Source: an uncultured Halieaceae bacterium (lineage in GTDB: Bacteria; Pseudomonadota; Gammaproteobacteria; Pseudomonadales; Halieaceae). Taken from it: 64,000 nucleotides of DNA. The stretch is taken from the NCBI GenBank assembly GCA_938074045.1, contig CALJGI010000006.1, positions 124,001 through 188,000 of the forward strand, written 5' to 3'. This document shows positions 52,721 to 62,409 of the stretch, piece by piece. Positions within the stretch are counted from its first letter, which is position 1. Every line of letters begins with the position of its first letter. The notes beneath the pieces are model-generated. The model was given only the letters and a program-made list of their open reading frames with translations. It did no database searches and had not been told where the DNA came from. The translations under genes and the position numbers were made by a program.

Positions 52721-53800
52721 TCAGTCAGCGATAGCTTCCGGCCAGGTACCTCCAAAGTACTCAATAAAGCCCTCGCTCAGACGCTCCTCCCGAAGATGGT
52801 CCCGGGAAACCGGTATGGTGACGGCCTCAAAACGGGGGTTTTCCGCATAGCGGGCGGGGAAATCGTGATTCAGTATCCCGGCTCGACCGAGCATGATCCA
52901 GTCCACGTTTTCCGCCAGCACCTGCTCTGCCTGCTCCGGGGTGCGGATATTGCCCGCGACGCCCAGGCGTACGCCTTCTCGATCAAGAGTGGCGAAATGC
53001 TGGATGAGTGACTTGCCGGCGTAGGCCTCCTCGACGGGCTCCTTGAAGCCATCCCACAGGGACATGTCCAGAAAATCCAGACGGTCATCCAGTAGAAGTT
53101 GCTGGGCTACCGTGAGGATTTCTGCCATTTGGAGACCAAAACGTTCCGGGGATAATCTGACACCGAGAATGAAATCACGTGAGCAGCGAGCGCGGACCCC
53201 TTCGATTATCTCAAATAGGATGCGAAAGCGATTCTCCATGCTGCCGCCGTATTCGTCCTCTCGCTGGTTGATGGAGGCGCTGAAGTACTGGCACAGGATG
53301 TAGCCGTGAGCGCCATGCAGCTCAACGCCATCGAAGCCGGCCTGTTCAGATCTCACAGCAGCCTGAACAAAATCTTCTATGAGCTGCCGGGTTTCCTCCA
53401 GGCTGAGCCCGCGGGCGCCGGCGCGCTCATTGTTCGAGGGGCAGGCGGGGGTCTCGCCAATCAGGTCAGCCGGCGATCGCATCCCTGCGTGGTGTAGTTG
53501 ACAGATCGCGAGGCTGTCATGGTTCTTGATGGCGCCAGCCAGCCGCGACAGACCAGGCAGGTGATCGTCGCTCCACACGCCCAATTGCCCCGGGAATCCC
53601 TGACCTGTGCGCTGTACATGAGCGGCGCAGGTCATGGTCAGTCCAAACCCGCCCTCTGCTCGGTAGGTTAACCAGCGGAATTCGTCTTCGGACAAGCTGC
53701 CATCTGCGTGACTCTGACAGTTGGTCAGCGGTGCCAGCATGAACCGATTCTTCATCGGCGATCCATGGTTGAAGGTGAGCGGTGAGAGTAGATTGGTCAT
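52721..53800 (-). CDS. Old-yellow-enzyme-like NADH:flavin oxidoreductase
   Basis: The 359-residue protein is a single-domain OYE: MLAPLTNCQSHADGSLS at the N terminus, CQLHHAGMRSP, the FMN/substrate motif FDGVELHGAHGYILCQYFS, and a late GNIRTPEQAEQVL. It reduces activated alkenes with NAD(P)H. It differs from the 40236 protein by lacking the Fe-S and FAD domains. It is convergent with the 50399 lipoprotein gene. Confidence 0.93.
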   Translation of the reverse strand: MTNLLSPLTFNHGSPMKNRFMLAPLTNCQSHADGSLSEDEFRWLTYRAEGGFGLTMTCAAHVQRTGQGFPGQLGVWSDDHLPGLSRLAGAIKNHDSLAICQLHHAGMRSPADLIGETPACPSNNERAGARGLSLEETRQLIEDFVQAAVRSEQAGFDGVELHGAHGYILCQYFSASINQREDEYGGSMENRFRILFEIIEGVRARCSRDFILGVRLSPERFGLQMAEILTVAQQLLLDDRLDFLDMSLWDGFKEPVEEAYAGKSLIQHFATLDREGVRLGVAGNIRTPEQAEQVLAENVDWIMLGRAGILNHDFPARYAENPRFEAVTIPVSRDHLREERLSEGFIEYFGGTWPEAIAD

Positions 53801-54009
53801 ACAGTTTGTCCTGTGGTGCAGTTATAGGGTTTTGCACTGAGTCCGATGAGAAGCGGAAATGCTACCCATGCTATTGTGCAAAAGGAAGTCTGGCGGCGCT
53901 AGTGGGGCCTGTTGCCGCCGCAAATTTCAATCAATTGATCTGTAATGTCGAACTATCGCCCGAGAACGCGTAAAATATCCGGCTCTTTATTACTAGCAGA
54001 CGAGCCAAC

Positions 54010-56241
54010 ATGCCAACCAGCCAGACCATATACTACACATTGACCGACGAAGCTCCCTCCCTAGCAACCTGTTCATTACTACCGATAGTCAGAACCTTTA
54101 CCTCAGCAGCGGGTATAGATGTAAGAATTACAGATATATCCCTCGCTGGTCGGATTCTTTCCTCCTTTGGAGAATATCTGCAGGAGTCGCAGCGAATAGA
54201 GGATGGTCTGGTCTTTCTGGGGGAGCTCACGCAGGATCCCAATGCGAACATTATCAAACTACCCAATATCAGCGCTTCCATCCCCCAGCTCATCGCCTGC
54301 GTCAACGAATTGCAAGACCAGGGCTACGCTGTTCCGGATTACCCGGAGGACCCTCAGACAGACGAGGACAAGAGCGTGCAGGAGAGATACGGAAAGGTTC
54401 TCGGCAGCGCTGTAAACCCGGTTCTCAGAGAGGGCAATTCTGATCGTCGCGCCCCCGCTGCTGTTAAGCAGTTTGCCCGCAAGTTTCCCCACAGCATGGG
54501 AGCCTGGAGCAAGGCATCCCGCACCCACGCCGATTACATGAGGGGCGGTGATTTTTACTCCCGGGAACAGTCGGTCACGATGGAGAACGCATCCAACCTG
54601 CGCATTGAGCACGTGGCACAGGATGGCACGGTTACCGTGAAGAAAGAGTTGAGTGTCGAGGCAGGCGAAATCATAGACGCGATGTTTATGAGCGCAAAGG
54701 CGTTGCGAGCGTTTCTGGAGGAAACGCTGGAGGATGCCAAGAGTTCCGGCGTGATGTGGTCGCTGCATGTAAAAGCTACCATGATGAAAATTTCCCACCC
54801 CATTGTATTTGGTCACGCGGTAACGGTTTTCTACAAATCTGTTTTTGACAAGCATGGCGCGTTGTTTGAGCATCTGGGTGTCAATCCGAACAATGGTCTG
54901 AGCAGCGTCTACGAGAAGATTGAATCTCTGCCGCGGTCGCAGCGTGAGGAAATTGAAGAAGATATTCACGCCTGTTATGAAATGCGGCCTGAACTCGCCA
55001 TGGTGGATTCAGTGAAGGGGATTACTAATCTGCACGTCCCCAGCGATGTTATTGTCGACGCCTCCATGCCCGCCATGATTCGCAATGGTGGCAAGATGTG
55101 GGGTCCTGATGGCAAGGCCAAGGACACCAAGGCTGTCATGCCCGAGAGTACCTACTCCACCATTTATCAGGAGATGATAAATTTCTGCAAAACTCATGGT
55201 GCCTTTGATCCTGCAACCATCGGCACGGTGCCCAATGTTGGTCTGATGGCGAAAAAGGCGGAGGAATACGGGTCCCACGACAAAACCTTTGAGCAGCAAG
55301 AAGACGGCATCATGCGCGTGGTCGATAGCGACGGTACGGTGCTGATTGAGCATGACGTTGAAGAAGGTGATATCTGGCGCGCCTGTCAGACCAAGGACGA
55401 ACCCATCCGCGACTGGGTGAGGCTGGCCGTGTCCCGGGCACGTCAGTCTGACACGCCGGCTATTTTCTGGTTAGACAGGAACCGGCCACACGATATCCAG
55501 CTGATCAAAAAAGTGGAAGCCTACCTGCCCGAGCACGACACGTCCGGACTGGATATTCGCATCATGACCTACGATGAAGCCATCCGACGCAGTATGGAAA
55601 GAATGATCCGGGGACGAGATACCATTTCCGTCACCGGCAATGTACTGCGTGACTATCTGACCGATCTCTTTCCCATTCTGGAGTTGGGAACCTCCGCCAA
55701 AATGCTCTCAGTTGTGCCAATGCTCAAGGGCGGTGGTATGTACGAAACCGGCGCTGGCGGTTCTGCCCCCAAGCATGTGCAACAGGTTGAGGAGGAGAAC
55801 CACTTGCGTTGGGATTCCCTGGGAGAGTTTCTGGCGCTGGCGGTTTCACTGGAAGATGTGGGCATCAAGACCGGTAACAAACGTGCGGCCATTCTGGCCA
55901 CAGCGTTGGATGAAGCGACTGGGAAACTGCTGGAAAACAACAAATCCCCCTCGAGAAAAACCGGAGAACTGGACAATCGCGGCAGTCATTTTTATCTGGG
56001 GCTGTACTGGGCGGAAGCGGTTGTGGCGCAGTCGGAAGATCCTGAATTAAGCGCGCAGTTTGCCCCTCTGGCGGCGGCTCTCCAAGAGAACGAAGAGGCC
56101 ATCATTAAAGAGTTGGCGGCGGTACAGGGACAACCCGCACAGCTGGACGGCTACTACCACGCCAAGCGTGACACGGTAAAAAAGGTGATGCGTCCAAGCC
56201 CAACCCTGAACGCCACCCTGGCGGCGGCGAACCCAGCCTAG
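54010..56241 (+). CDS. icd: NADP-dependent isocitrate dehydrogenase, monomeric type
   Basis: The 743-residue protein is the monomeric IDH (about 740 residues in the family), recognised by [19 protein letters not shown], the substrate/metal region [16 protein letters not shown], and the NADP region [10 protein letters not shown]. It makes 2-oxoglutarate and NADPH in the TCA cycle. Some bacteria carry it besides or in place of the homodimeric Icd. The ATG at 54010 follows AGACGAG and begins the conserved sequence. It stands alone; the M20 gene is convergent. Confidence 0.98.
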   Translation: MPTSQTIYYTLTDEAPSLATCSLLPIVRTFTSAAGIDVRITDISLAGRILSSFGEYLQESQRIEDGLVFLGELTQDPNANIIKLPNISASIPQLIACVNELQDQGYAVPDYPEDPQTDEDKSVQERYGKVLGSAVNPVLREGNSDRRAPAAVKQFARKFPHSMGAWSKASRTHADYMRGGDFYSREQSVTMENASNLRIEHVAQDGTVTVKKELSVEAGEIIDAMFMSAKALRAFLEETLEDAKSSGVMWSLHVKATMMKISHPIVFGHAVTVFYKSVFDKHGALFEHLGVNPNNGLSSVYEKIESLPRSQREEIEEDIHACYEMRPELAMVDSVKGITNLHVPSDVIVDASMPAMIRNGGKMWGPDGKAKDTKAVMPESTYSTIYQEMINFCKTHGAFDPATIGTVPNVGLMAKKAEEYGSHDKTFEQQEDGIMRVVDSDGTVLIEHDVEEGDIWRACQTKDEPIRDWVRLAVSRARQSDTPAIFWLDRNRPHDIQLIKKVEAYLPEHDTSGLDIRIMTYDEAIRRSMERMIRGRDTISVTGNVLRDYLTDLFPILELGTSAKMLSVVPMLKGGGMYETGAGGSAPKHVQQVEEENHLRWDSLGEFLALAVSLEDVGIKTGNKRAAILATALDEATGKLLENNKSPSRKTGELDNRGSHFYLGLYWAEAVVAQSEDPELSAQFAPLAAALQENEEAIIKELAAVQGQPAQLDGYYHAKRDTVKKVMRPSPTLNATLAAANPA

Positions 56242-56251
56242 GACCTGTTCA

Positions 56252-56293
56252 CCCCCTCCCTCAACCGTCTGATGCAGCCGGAATGGGAGGGGG
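56252..56293. repeat. Hairpin between convergent icd and M20 genes
   Basis: CCCCCTCCC (56252-56260) pairs perfectly with GGGAGGGGG (56285-56293) over a 24-nt loop. It lies at the 3' ends of both convergent genes and overlaps the last codons of the M20 gene. There is no T-run, so it may be an mRNA-stabilising or bidirectional attenuating structure rather than an intrinsic terminator. Confidence 0.5.
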
Positions 56294-57727
56294 ACCCTCC
56301 GGGATATATGCGCGGTAGCGAAAGTCTTTGGTAGCCTCAGTGAACTCTGCCTTAATAGCGGTTACGCTCTCCGGCGAAGTGAACAGATCAATGGCCGTTG
56401 AAGCCAGTACCTTCGCCGCATAATGCATGCCTTTGTGGGCGAAGTTCGAGCGGCTGGCGGCGACTACACCCCAGGAATGCCAGGGAATACCCACCGGCGC
56501 TGTCGCGATATTCACGTCCACCGTGGGCACCACCCAACTCACGTCGGCCACATCGGTTGACCCCCCTGTGAGGTCAGTCGGATTCAGGTTCAGGGGCGCT
56601 GCGCGGCCATTCAGACCTGCTTCTTCTACGCCGATTGCCCGCTGCAACTTATGGGCAAAATCCAGATCCTCCTGGTTGAAATCGATATCGCCGATTGTTT
56701 GCATGTTCGCGTGCACCAGCTTGGCTGCCGTCTTGTTTTGCAACATGTCGTAGGTTCCGGCAATCAATATGACCTCCGCGGTTACTGAAGCCGCCTGCGC
56801 CGTTCCCTCAGCCATACTTTTCATCCTTTCATACAGCGGCAATACGCCGCTCAACTGCGTATCCCTGATCCATACCGCCGCGCTGGCAGTTGCTGGCACT
56901 ACGTTGGGGGCACCGCCGCCGTCCACTATCGAGTAGTGAATCCTCACCGACGGTCTGACGTGCTCGCGCAACAGGTTTAATGAGTGCGTAAACAGCTCCA
57001 GGCCATCCAGGGCGCTGTTTCCCATCCAGGGATCGAATGCAGCATGTGATGACCGCCCGCGAAATTCCACCATTGTCTCGACCATCGCCTGGGAGCCAGA
57101 GACATCCATTTTACTGATGTCATTGGGGTGCCAGGACAGTACGACATCCAGGTCGTCAAAAATTCCGTCCCTTGCCATATAGGTTTTACCGCCAATGGAT
57201 TCCTCTGCGGGAGTGGCGTAGTAGCGGATGGTGCCCTGAAGTTTCCCGGATTCGATCAATTGTTTGATCGCAATAGCCGCCCCCAGGCTGCCCGGACCAA
57301 ACAGGTTGTGACCGCAGCCGTGGCCAGGTTCATTGGGCTCCAGTACATCCCGATAGGGCTGTGCCGACTGGGAGAGTCTTGGCAGTGCGTCGTACTCACC
57401 CAGAATTCCGATCACCGGCTGTCCGCTACCGTAACTGGCGATAAAGGCGGTAGGTAGTCCGGCGACATTGCTTTCTATGTCAAAGCCTGCTGCCGCGGCG
57501 TGGTCATGCAGCACTCTCACGGACTGTGTTTCGTTGAGGGCTGTCTCGGCAAATGACCAGATCTGGTCACTCAGATTGGACAGGCTGCCGGCCTGTTGTT
57601 CAATGGACTGTGACGCTTCAGCTTTCAGTGCATGTAGATCATCAGCGCTGGCGGTGCTGTGGCAGGTAAACAGGGTGAAGATGGCGAGCATCCATGGCAG
57701 AGCGAATGAGTTCCCTTCGTTATTCAT
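56261..57727 (-). CDS. M20-family amidohydrolase (AbgB-like), exported
   Basis: The ATG at 57727 (GAGGAA upstream) gives 488 residues with a signal peptide (LPWMLAIFTLFTCHSTASA). M20/AbgB traits are GILGEYDALPRLSQSA, GHGCGHNLFG (metal ligands), ATPAEESIGGKTYMA, and FRGRSSHAAFDPW. Such enzymes hydrolyse p-aminobenzoyl-glutamate, indole-acetyl amino acids or other N-acyl amino acids. The upstream 46 residues of the long frame have no coding character. It is 3' convergent with icd and downstream of the DUF1415 gene. Confidence 0.92.
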   Translation of the reverse strand: MNNEGNSFALPWMLAIFTLFTCHSTASADDLHALKAEASQSIEQQAGSLSNLSDQIWSFAETALNETQSVRVLHDHAAAAGFDIESNVAGLPTAFIASYGSGQPVIGILGEYDALPRLSQSAQPYRDVLEPNEPGHGCGHNLFGPGSLGAAIAIKQLIESGKLQGTIRYYATPAEESIGGKTYMARDGIFDDLDVVLSWHPNDISKMDVSGSQAMVETMVEFRGRSSHAAFDPWMGNSALDGLELFTHSLNLLREHVRPSVRIHYSIVDGGGAPNVVPATASAAVWIRDTQLSGVLPLYERMKSMAEGTAQAASVTAEVILIAGTYDMLQNKTAAKLVHANMQTIGDIDFNQEDLDFAHKLQRAIGVEEAGLNGRAAPLNLNPTDLTGGSTDVADVSWVVPTVDVNIATAPVGIPWHSWGVVAASRSNFAHKGMHYAAKVLASTAIDLFTSPESVTAIKAEFTEATKDFRYRAYIPEGPPPIPAASDG

Positions 57728-57809
57728 GTGTCTGATTCCTCGCGGCCGTTTTTGTCTTCTTGTCGATTGTAAATGAGTCGAAAGTGTTCGACACCCGGGA
57801 AGGTGAATT

Positions 57810-58379
57810 TCATTCACGATAGTTAGCCTGCCACAGGGTCTGTAACTGTTCGCGTCCCATGTCATTCATCAATTGAATGTTGCGCTCAGGAATGTCTGCT
57901 GTATTCGGGTGGCTGTCTATCGCACGTTCCAGGCTATTTTCCCGCAGCAAATGCAGCACGGGGTATGGGGCACGGTTGGTGTAGTTCTCACAATCATCGG
58001 GTTCGCATCCCGCAAATTGGTATTGCGGGTGAAAGCTGGCGATCTGGTAGACGCCTTTCCACCCATTGGACTTGATCACGCGATTGGTTCGCGGCAGGAA
58101 CAGCGTGTAGTCGTGAAAATCCTGTAACACGTGGGGATGAATTAGCAGGGTCGTTTCTATTGCCGGGGTGGAATCCAGTAGCAACAGTTCCTGCAGCAGC
58201 GTGTCCAGCAAATCCTGATCCGTATTGGCGTCTGATACGCTGAAGCGTACCTTGTCATTGTCCAGTTCCCGTCGCGCGAATGGGCAAAGATTCAGGCCTA
58301 CTACCATGCTGTCCAACCAGTTTTCGATGGCTTTCAGGTATTTTGCGTCAGTGTCATTCGATGTCGTTGTTTCCTGCAT
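57810..58379 (-). CDS. DUF1415 family protein
   Basis: The 189-residue protein matches the DUF1415 pattern: WLDSMVVGLNLCPFARREL, LLIHPHVLQDFHDYTLFL, YQIASFHPQYQFAG and NYTNRAPYPVLHLLRE. It is widespread in gammaproteobacteria, and its role is unknown. It precedes the M20 gene by 82 bp on the same strand. The start is the ATG at 58379. Confidence 0.92.
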   Translation of the reverse strand: MQETTTSNDTDAKYLKAIENWLDSMVVGLNLCPFARRELDNDKVRFSVSDANTDQDLLDTLLQELLLLDSTPAIETTLLIHPHVLQDFHDYTLFLPRTNRVIKSNGWKGVYQIASFHPQYQFAGCEPDDCENYTNRAPYPVLHLLRENSLERAIDSHPNTADIPERNIQLMNDMGREQLQTLWQANYRE

Positions 58380-58574
58380 ACGCGTTGCCGCACACTGTGG
58401 ATGTAATCCATCGTTGGCGCCACATTGTCATAAATTCCAGGTGAGCACCATTATTTACATTTGGCGCATTCAATGACAGGATCAGCGCCCCGGTGACTCT
58501 CCCATCTCAGCCTGTAATGTGGGGCTGGTAAGTGTCACTGCAGGAACCACTATCCACCCCTATGGAGCTTCAGC

Positions 58575-59405
58575 ATGACTTTTTCATCCTCGGTTATTAC
58601 ATTGGAAGTTAACAACCATATTGCGACGCTGTGGTTAGACAGACCGGAAAAACGCAATGCGATGTCGCGTGAATTTGTGGCGGATCTGCCTCTGGCAATG
58701 GCCGCCATCGCTGAAAACGATGCTATCAGGGTAGTGGTGCTGGCGGGGCGGGGGAAAAGTTTCTGCGTGGGGATCGACCTGGGCAGTTTGATTGGTGGAG
58801 CGCCCAAGGAAGGGAGTGAAAAGCTGTCCGGCGCGGCATCGAACCTGAAACAAATTAAAGTAACGCGTAACTTCCAGGCGGCGATCAGCGCCGTAGCAGA
58901 TTGCCCCGTGCCCGTGATTGCAGCCATTCACTCTCATTGCATCGGAGCAGGGATGGATCTGGTGACAGCCTGTGATGTTCGCCTGGCTTCAGAAGACGCC
59001 ATTTTCAGCGTCCGGGAAACCAAAATTGCGATCGTGGCTGACGTGGGTACGCTGCAGCGACTACCCGGTATTGTGGGCGATGGGCACGTTGCGGAGCTCG
59101 CCTACACCGGCAAGGATATCGACGCAGCGCGGGCTGAAAAAATTGGACTGGTGAATGATGTGTATCCCGATCGTGACAGCGTTTACAAGGCTGCCATGGA
59201 CATGGCCGAGGAGATTGCAGCCAATTCGCCGCTGGCGGTGCGCGGTACGAAATTTATGCTGCAACAGAGTGAAGATTTGACTACAGAGCAAAGCCTGCTT
59301 CTCAATGGTCTCTGGACCATGACCACCACGCTTAACTCCAACGATATGAATGAGGCCATGATGGCGTTTATGGAAAAGAGAACCCCTCAATTTTCTGGCT
59401 CCTGA
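58575..59405 (+). CDS. Crotonase-family delta(3,5)-delta(2,4)-dienoyl-CoA isomerase
   Basis: The 276-residue crotonase has the oxyanion-hole segments VLAGRGKSFCVGIDL and HSHCIGAGMDL. The catalytic acids are Glu148 and Asp156, spaced by eight, in a segment ending ADVGTLQRLP, the ECH1 (dienoyl-CoA isomerase) signature. It moves double bonds in unsaturated acyl-CoAs so that they enter beta-oxidation. GGAG precedes the ATG at 58575. It is divergent from the DUF1415 gene. Confidence 0.92.
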   Translation: MTFSSSVITLEVNNHIATLWLDRPEKRNAMSREFVADLPLAMAAIAENDAIRVVVLAGRGKSFCVGIDLGSLIGGAPKEGSEKLSGAASNLKQIKVTRNFQAAISAVADCPVPVIAAIHSHCIGAGMDLVTACDVRLASEDAIFSVRETKIAIVADVGTLQRLPGIVGDGHVAELAYTGKDIDAARAEKIGLVNDVYPDRDSVYKAAMDMAEEIAANSPLAVRGTKFMLQQSEDLTTEQSLLLNGLWTMTTTLNSNDMNEAMMAFMEKRTPQFSGS

Positions 59406-60065
59406 ATACGGATTTTCGGCATAAAAGAGATCAGCATGGTTGTCTGGAACGATCTGATAAAAGCGGTGATGGGTATTCCGCCTTCGCCGGTTCGATTATT
59501 TCTCTGAACTCAGGAACCAGCGGGTGGGCACACGCCAGGTACAAACTCGACGGCGTAACTGTTGGCCTTGTATCTGGGCGAGTAGGGAAATCCCACCGGT
59601 GGACTGGCTACCATTCAGCATGCTTGAATTAATACTGCCCGTAATCCAATGTTTCCCTGTATCACGCTTTATGGTGCCGGTATGGCCCTCTCGCTAATTG
59701 CGTGTGCTATCTGGACCTTGGTATGTCCCCGCAGACTGACTAGCCGCTTCAGGCGCAGAGGCGCCAGGATGAGTCGCTCATGGTAGCTGACGCTGCGATT
59801 GGTTCGACCGTCGCTACCATTGAGGGACAGCGGTGGATAGTACCAGAGCTGTAACAACCGGATGAGCGTATGCCGCCGGAACAGTTGGGAAAATGATTTT
59901 ACAACTGGCGGCCTCAGCCTGTGTCGGGAATCCTGCTGTCTGTGTTTGGTAGCCTGTCCCGGTTGCGTCGAGCCACCAGCACCAGCGCCTCAGCATCAAC
60001 GACAATATTTGTCAGGTCTATGACCTGTGCCCCAGTGATCTGGGATGGCAGTTTGCTTGCTATAA
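59406..60065. other. 660-bp region without intact gene; possible degraded coding remnant on minus strand
   Basis: No intact gene is seen. On the minus strand downstream of the DUF3726 gene, coding-like stretches occur in shifting frames. They are QITGAQVIDLTNIVVDAEAL with VLVARRNRDRLPN (about 59945-60060), then LIRLLQLWYYPPLSLNGSDG and HERLILAPLRLKRL (about 59670-59880), then TGSINSSMLNGSQSTGGISL with QIQGQQLRRRVCTWRVP to a stop near 59500. Together they could be the remains of one gene, but no family is recognised and chance open frames cannot be excluded. Confidence 0.3.
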
Positions 60066-60719
60066 TCAGTCGTTATCAGTGAGTCCGGCACCTGCTCCGG
60101 CGCGGGATTCTTCGGTTGCCGGGGCGTAGATAGCCTGGGCCGACTCATCGATGATCTGCCACACGGCTTGCTCAATATTGTAGGCCCGAGACGAAGCACA
60201 GTGTACTGGCGGCGTGTCGGGGGTGTGAAAGCAGGTGAGGGCATCGGTCTGCTGAATATTCAGCGCTACTGTATTTCCCTCGACCGCATAGGCCTCACCG
60301 AAAACCGTCAAGCTGACGTCATCCCAGTGACAGGTAAATGCTGTTTGGTGGTGGTAGGCCGCCTGGGACAGGGTAGCCGCCAGCAGTAGTGGCATACTGG
60401 TGCGACTTAATCGAATCTGCTGGCCCTCCAGTAACAGCAGGCTGCGGTCGGATAGGGCCGTACCGGCGTATAACGGACACAGGCTGTTGCCTGTGGCATG
60501 CCAATCGAACCCCTCACAGATTGGTCTGAAACCGCCGTATTCCTGATCACGCAAGCTATCGAGATAAGTGATCATTAGATCTGGTCCCGGTAATCCCAAT
60601 GCCGCCAGCCAACGGGCGCTCCTGCCAGCCTCCTCAGCCAGACCCCAGTCCAGACCGACAGCGCGAGCGGCCTTGCGCAGTTGCGAATCCACCTCAGCCA
60701 GGGTCACTGACACAGTCAC
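60066..60719 (-). CDS. DUF3726 family protein
   Basis: The GTG at 60719 overlaps the stop of the upstream gene by 4 bp (GTGA). It gives 217 residues beginning TVSVTLAEVDSQLRKAARAVG and continuing LDWGLAEEAGRSARWLA, the DUF3726 pattern. The function is unknown. Homologues of this family that I know occur in marine gamma- and alphaproteobacteria, often in catabolic neighbourhoods. The upstream 24 codons of the longer frame belong to the preceding gene. It forms a two-gene unit with the 560-residue protein. Confidence 0.85.
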   Translation of the reverse strand: MTVSVTLAEVDSQLRKAARAVGLDWGLAEEAGRSARWLAALGLPGPDLMITYLDSLRDQEYGGFRPICEGFDWHATGNSLCPLYAGTALSDRSLLLLEGQQIRLSRTSMPLLLAATLSQAAYHHQTAFTCHWDDVSLTVFGEAYAVEGNTVALNIQQTDALTCFHTPDTPPVHCASSRAYNIEQAVWQIIDESAQAIYAPATEESRAGAGAGLTDND

Positions 60720-62398
60720 AGTATGTGCTTCCCCTCGGCGGATATCGTTTGCAGCCACTCGGGAGGATGGGGCGCATCCTGATACATACATATCCTTACC
60801 CAGCGATCTGAGCGAGGGTCGAAGCGAGTGGCGCCGAAAAATGAGAGTTTGCAGCGCAGCAGGTCGATGGGAAGCATGTTCTCAGCAATCAGATTGTCGC
60901 GGATTTCTGCGTATTGACATGTTTCCAAACGCTGAAGGCGACGCACGGTGTGGCGGTGTTCGGGATGCCACAGCAAGAATTCCGCGATCGATGCGGTGGG
61001 ATCAGCGCGACCCAGCTCGATATAGAGTTGCTTGATATGCAGACCAATACACAGGGGTTGCTCGTATTCGGCACCTGCTTCCTGGTATCGTTCCCCCAAG
61101 CGCGGCTCCAGCTTTTCTGCAGATATATACCAGAAACGAGCGCTGTTTTCGGGGTCGCTATAGTCCACTCCGATCGCCCACTGGCAGTGGGTTTCTATAA
61201 TAGTCAGGAGACTTTCTACGGGCATTGCCCCATCGATGAACCATGTTTTTTGCTCATCGGCGTTCATATCTGCGGTCAGATCGTCTACCAGCTCACCGTA
61301 GGGTTCGAGTATCAATGCCGCCAGTTGCTCCTGGCCTTCCACCGACAATTTGCTCTCCGACCAGCGATAGAACCTATCCCAGGGGTGGTCGGACTCGAGA
61401 GATTCCGTGGCGATGTAAGCTGCCATTTTATCGAAATCCTGCTCCAGTGCCGCGAGTTTTTCCTGCTGAACCGGATGGGCCGATTGCCAGTTCGCTAGAT
61501 TCTCCCGGGCGCGATCAAAGTGAAAAATAAAGGTCCGCACTTGCTCAGAACTGGCGCTATCCTGCGCGCGCACACGAGCGATGGCTTGTTCTCGGGCCAT
61601 CATCCAGTTGTTGATCAATGCCGGATGATTGACCAGAAATGGCGCCATACCCAACCCTGTCGAGTTTCCCACCCCGATCTTCTCTCTCAGAGCGGGTTCT
61701 ATGGCTACAGCTGTGTCAGGTCGCATGGCTTTAGCTACATGCTCTACCAGCTCTACCGAAAACAGTCTGGTCAGCCAGACAGACAGCAACTCTGCCTGGA
61801 AAGGTCCGGACATTTCAGGGCGTGTACAAACCGAGAGCCGGTCTGCAGCACCAAATTTTCCAGACCCATAGACGGCGGTTGTTCGCATTAGATATCCGGT
61901 TTGCGCTACCAGTTGGTGATCGGGTTGTTCCCCCGCTGCGAGCTTTTCCACCACGTATTGCCAGAGACGAACGGACTTGTTGGCACGTGAGAGACTAAGT
62001 TCCGAATCAGAGATTCTACCGGCTTCCTGTAGCGGCACGTTCTGTTCCAGCCGGACCAGGTCATCCTCGCTGGGAACGCCATCATACAAGGTGAAGGTGG
62101 CGTCCCAGGCGGTGGCTATCACGCGATCTGAGCGATTCTCATCGGCAAGGTAATGTGAAAAGGCGACCAGAGAATAGGCTCGCTCAGTTCCTCGCACGGT
62201 ATATACCGCGCGCCCGTAGCCGTACTCATCCATGTCCCACAGTGTTCTCGTGAAACGCCATTGCTCCAGTTTCATTCGGCGCAACAGACTGCGCATAAAG
62301 GACAGGCGCGTTTGATGGAAACTGCCCATGCGCTCAAGGCGCATGACAACCTCTGGTGCACGACGAAACGGCGACAAATTGGGTGGGTTTGTTGTCAT
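60716..62398 (-). CDS. Conserved protein of unknown function (DUF3726 partner)
   Basis: The 560-residue protein is mostly helical. It has GRAVYTVRGTERAYSLVAFSH, TAWDATFTLYDG, RTTAVYGSGKFGAADR and GNSTGLGMAPFLVNHPAL, sequences that look strongly conserved but which I cannot place in a family. There is no signal peptide or membrane helix. It is coupled by a GTGA overlap to the DUF3726 gene, and the two probably form a complex or pathway pair. It is 11 bp downstream of the M19 dipeptidase gene on the same strand, so a three-gene operon is likely. Confidence 0.75.
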   Translation of the reverse strand: MTTNPPNLSPFRRAPEVVMRLERMGSFHQTRLSFMRSLLRRMKLEQWRFTRTLWDMDEYGYGRAVYTVRGTERAYSLVAFSHYLADENRSDRVIATAWDATFTLYDGVPSEDDLVRLEQNVPLQEAGRISDSELSLSRANKSVRLWQYVVEKLAAGEQPDHQLVAQTGYLMRTTAVYGSGKFGAADRLSVCTRPEMSGPFQAELLSVWLTRLFSVELVEHVAKAMRPDTAVAIEPALREKIGVGNSTGLGMAPFLVNHPALINNWMMAREQAIARVRAQDSASSEQVRTFIFHFDRARENLANWQSAHPVQQEKLAALEQDFDKMAAYIATESLESDHPWDRFYRWSESKLSVEGQEQLAALILEPYGELVDDLTADMNADEQKTWFIDGAMPVESLLTIIETHCQWAIGVDYSDPENSARFWYISAEKLEPRLGERYQEAGAEYEQPLCIGLHIKQLYIELGRADPTASIAEFLLWHPEHRHTVRRLQRLETCQYAEIRDNLIAENMLPIDLLRCKLSFFGATRFDPRSDRWVRICMYQDAPHPPEWLQTISAEGKHIL

Positions 62399-62409
62399 AG
62401 TGATATGGG

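Noticed and set aside
54259..54969. 236-codon minus-strand frame
   Set aside because: Antisense to the strongly recognised monomeric IDH gene.
57728..57865. 46-residue extension of the M20 protein
   Set aside because: No coding character; it would bury the signal peptide that starts at the ATG at 57727.
60914..61498. 194-codon plus-strand frame
   Set aside because: Antisense shadow of the 560-residue protein gene.
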